A stretch of DNA of 11,267 nt, from contig JANMCC010000165.1 of the NCBI GenBank assembly GCA_031360885.1, forward strand, positions 1-11,267. Reading direction: 5' to 3'. The notes beneath the pieces were generated by a model. It saw only the letters and a program-made list of their open reading frames with translations. It did not search any database and was not told the DNA's origin. The stretch's first letter is position 1; each line of letters starts with the position of its first letter. The DNA is from Schlegelella_A sp031360885. Its GTDB lineage: Bacteria > Pseudomonadota > Gammaproteobacteria > Burkholderiales > Burkholderiaceae_C. Shown piece by piece: positions 10,208 through 11,267 of the stretch. Position numbers and translations under genes: made by a program.

Positions 10208-11221
10208 TCAGGTGGTGCGCGGTGTCGCCGCCGGCGGCGACAGGCCGGCCTTGTTGAAATGCAGCCAGGCCAGGGTGAGCGCCGCGAGCTGCAGCAGGGC
10301 GCAGAAGTAGAACGGCATGCCGATCCGCCAGTCGCCGCGCGGCAGGTGCGAGACGATGCCCAGGAGCGGCGCGCTCAGCACCGGCGCCAGCACCGCCATC
10401 AGGCTCTGCAGGCCGCTGATGGCGCCCATGGTGCGACCCTGCGTGGTCGCGTCGGCGGCGCCGGAAACGATGCTCTGGATCGACGCCGCCACCGTGTAGG
10501 CGAGGACGTTGGCGCCGATCACGACGAACAGCATCCAGCCTTCGCTGACGAGCCCGTAGCCGACATAGGCCAGCGTCGAAGAGATCAGCCCGGCGATGGC
10601 CAGGCGCTGCGGCGAGAAGCGCTTGAGCAGGCGGCCGAGCAGCACGCCCTGAACCAGCGCCGACATCACCCCCACCGCGAACAGCGACCAGCCGTTCTCG
10701 CGCGGGCCCCAGCCGAACTTGAAGGTCGCGTAGAGGACCCAGCTGGTGTAGAGGATGAACTGCGCCAGCGCCGCCAGCGCGACGACGGCGACCCGCGGGC
10801 CGACCCCGCCGAGCCGGCCGAGCTCGGCGAACGAGGCCACCGGATTGAGGGCCAGCTTCCAGTTGACCGGCCGGCGTTTCTCGACCGGAAGCGACTCGGG
10901 CAGGACGATCCAGCCGTAGAGCAGGTTGAGCAGCGCCAGCCCGCCTGCGGCGAAGAAGGGCAGGTGCAGGTCGATCGCGCCGAGCAGGCCGCCCATCACC
11001 GGCCCGAGGATGAAGCCGAGCCCGAACATGGCGCCGAGCAGGCCGAAGCGCTTGGCCCGGTCGGCCGGCGCGGTGATGTCGGCGACGTAGGCGTTGGCGA
11101 CCGAGGCGTTCGACTGCATCGCGCCGCTGAACAGGCGCACCACTTTCAGCATCCTCAGCTCGGTGGCGAGAGCGGTGACGAAGAAGCTGAGCGAGAGCGC
11201 GCAGATGCCGACCAGCAGCAC
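10208..11221 (-). CDS. MFS efflux transporter, TetA/TCR class, lacking its first two membrane segments
   Basis: This is an inner-membrane major facilitator transporter, probably a proton-coupled drug or metabolite exporter. The 337 residues hold about ten hydrophobic spans, beginning at what should be TM3 (VGICALSLSFFVTALA). A TetA-like VRLFSGAMQSNASVANAYVADITAPADRAKRFGLLGAMFGLGFILGPVMGG stretch spans roughly TM4-TM5. The second-half repeat of the loop motif is LLGRLLKRFSPQRLA, and QGRTMGAISGLQSLMAVLAPVLSAPL matches the C-terminal half of the family. The full-length family has about 400 residues and 12 spans. The GTG at 11221 is only the first start codon after an in-frame TAA (11234-11236), and homology continues upstream of that stop, so this may not be the true start. 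Either the gene is a pseudogene or the stop is a sequence error near the window edge. The substrate is unknown. It ends 14 bases before guaA, so co-transcription is possible. Confidence 0.8.
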   Translation of the reverse strand: MLLVGICALSLSFFVTALATELRMLKVVRLFSGAMQSNASVANAYVADITAPADRAKRFGLLGAMFGLGFILGPVMGGLLGAIDLHLPFFAAGGLALLNLLYGWIVLPESLPVEKRRPVNWKLALNPVASFAELGRLGGVGPRVAVVALAALAQFILYTSWVLYATFKFGWGPRENGWSLFAVGVMSALVQGVLLGRLLKRFSPQRLAIAGLISSTLAYVGYGLVSEGWMLFVVIGANVLAYTVAASIQSIVSGAADATTQGRTMGAISGLQSLMAVLAPVLSAPLLGIVSHLPRGDWRIGMPFYFCALLQLAALTLAWLHFNKAGLSPPAATPRTT

Positions 11222-11267
11222 CGGCCGACTACCTTATTTGTCGGAGTGCTCGCCGTGCAGCGGCGAG
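11222..11267 (-). pseudogene. Upstream remainder of the MFS frame, cut by an in-frame TAA
   Basis: In the same frame as the MFS gene, the bases before its start read SPLHGEHSDK, stop (11234-11236), GSRPV. This aligns with the MFS motif A of loop 2-3 (G-x-x-SD+-aromatic-G-x-RPVLL), with the stop exactly where Tyr or Phe normally stands. The frame continues off the right edge. The homology on both sides of the stop is what suggests one gene with a nonsense change rather than two genes. Confidence 0.6.

Noticed and set aside
11228..11243. AT-rich patch flanked by GAC/GTC considered as an attachment site or operator
   Set aside because: Only three bases are complementary at each end, and the patch falls within the MFS motif A frame, so altered coding sequence is the simpler explanation.

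Overview
The window is about 11.3 kb of very GC-rich, gene-dense bacterial chromosome. It most likely comes from a betaproteobacterium of the order Burkholderiales. The basis is strong GC bias at third codon positions, a GuaA of the Burkholderiales type as I remember that family (SGSHAST and GMLKVWMSHGDKV segments, and a short insertion before the TSQAF segment), and a Gram-negative gene set (GT9 glycosyltransferase, LD-carboxypeptidase, lipoprotein solute-binding protein). Seven of the eight protein genes lie on the minus strand. I see no rRNA, tRNA, CRISPR array, insertion sequence or integrase.

Right end, minus strand (about 10208-11267): an MFS drug-efflux type transporter (TetA/TCR class) followed 14 bases later by guaA (GMP synthase, 8610-10193). 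The transporter frame is open from TM3 to the C-terminus. An in-frame TAA sits inside the conserved loop 2-3 motif just before the annotated start, so the gene looks interrupted or mis-sequenced near the window edge.

Middle, plus strand (7544-8608): a GT9 (heptosyltransferase-like) gene, the only plus-strand gene. It converges on guaA with one base between the two stop codons, and it is divergent from tadA. The short tadA/GT9 intergenic region holds two overlapping perfect dyads.

Left two thirds, minus strand (7324 down to 1): a compact run reading tadA (tRNA adenosine deaminase), ldcA (S66 murein LD-carboxypeptidase), a family 5 solute-binding lipoprotein, an OppB-type permease, an OppC-type permease, and an OppD-type ATPase that runs off the left edge. 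Gaps are -4, 13, 7, 10 and -1 bases, which strongly suggests one transcript with translational coupling. LdcA acts on murein tetrapeptides in cytoplasmic cell-wall recycling, and the transporter is of the oligopeptide class. The most attractive reading is therefore a dedicated peptide (possibly murein-peptide) uptake and processing operon.

The transporter has unusual architecture. The binding protein has both an N-terminal lipobox and a C-terminal transmembrane anchor. The OppC-like permease carries about 190 extra N-terminal residues with extra membrane segments and a periplasmic insert. The OppD-like ATPase keeps four C-terminal cysteines and then enters an Ala-rich linker that is still open at the edge. 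GuaA has a Phe where the glutaminase nucleophile motif normally has Gln.
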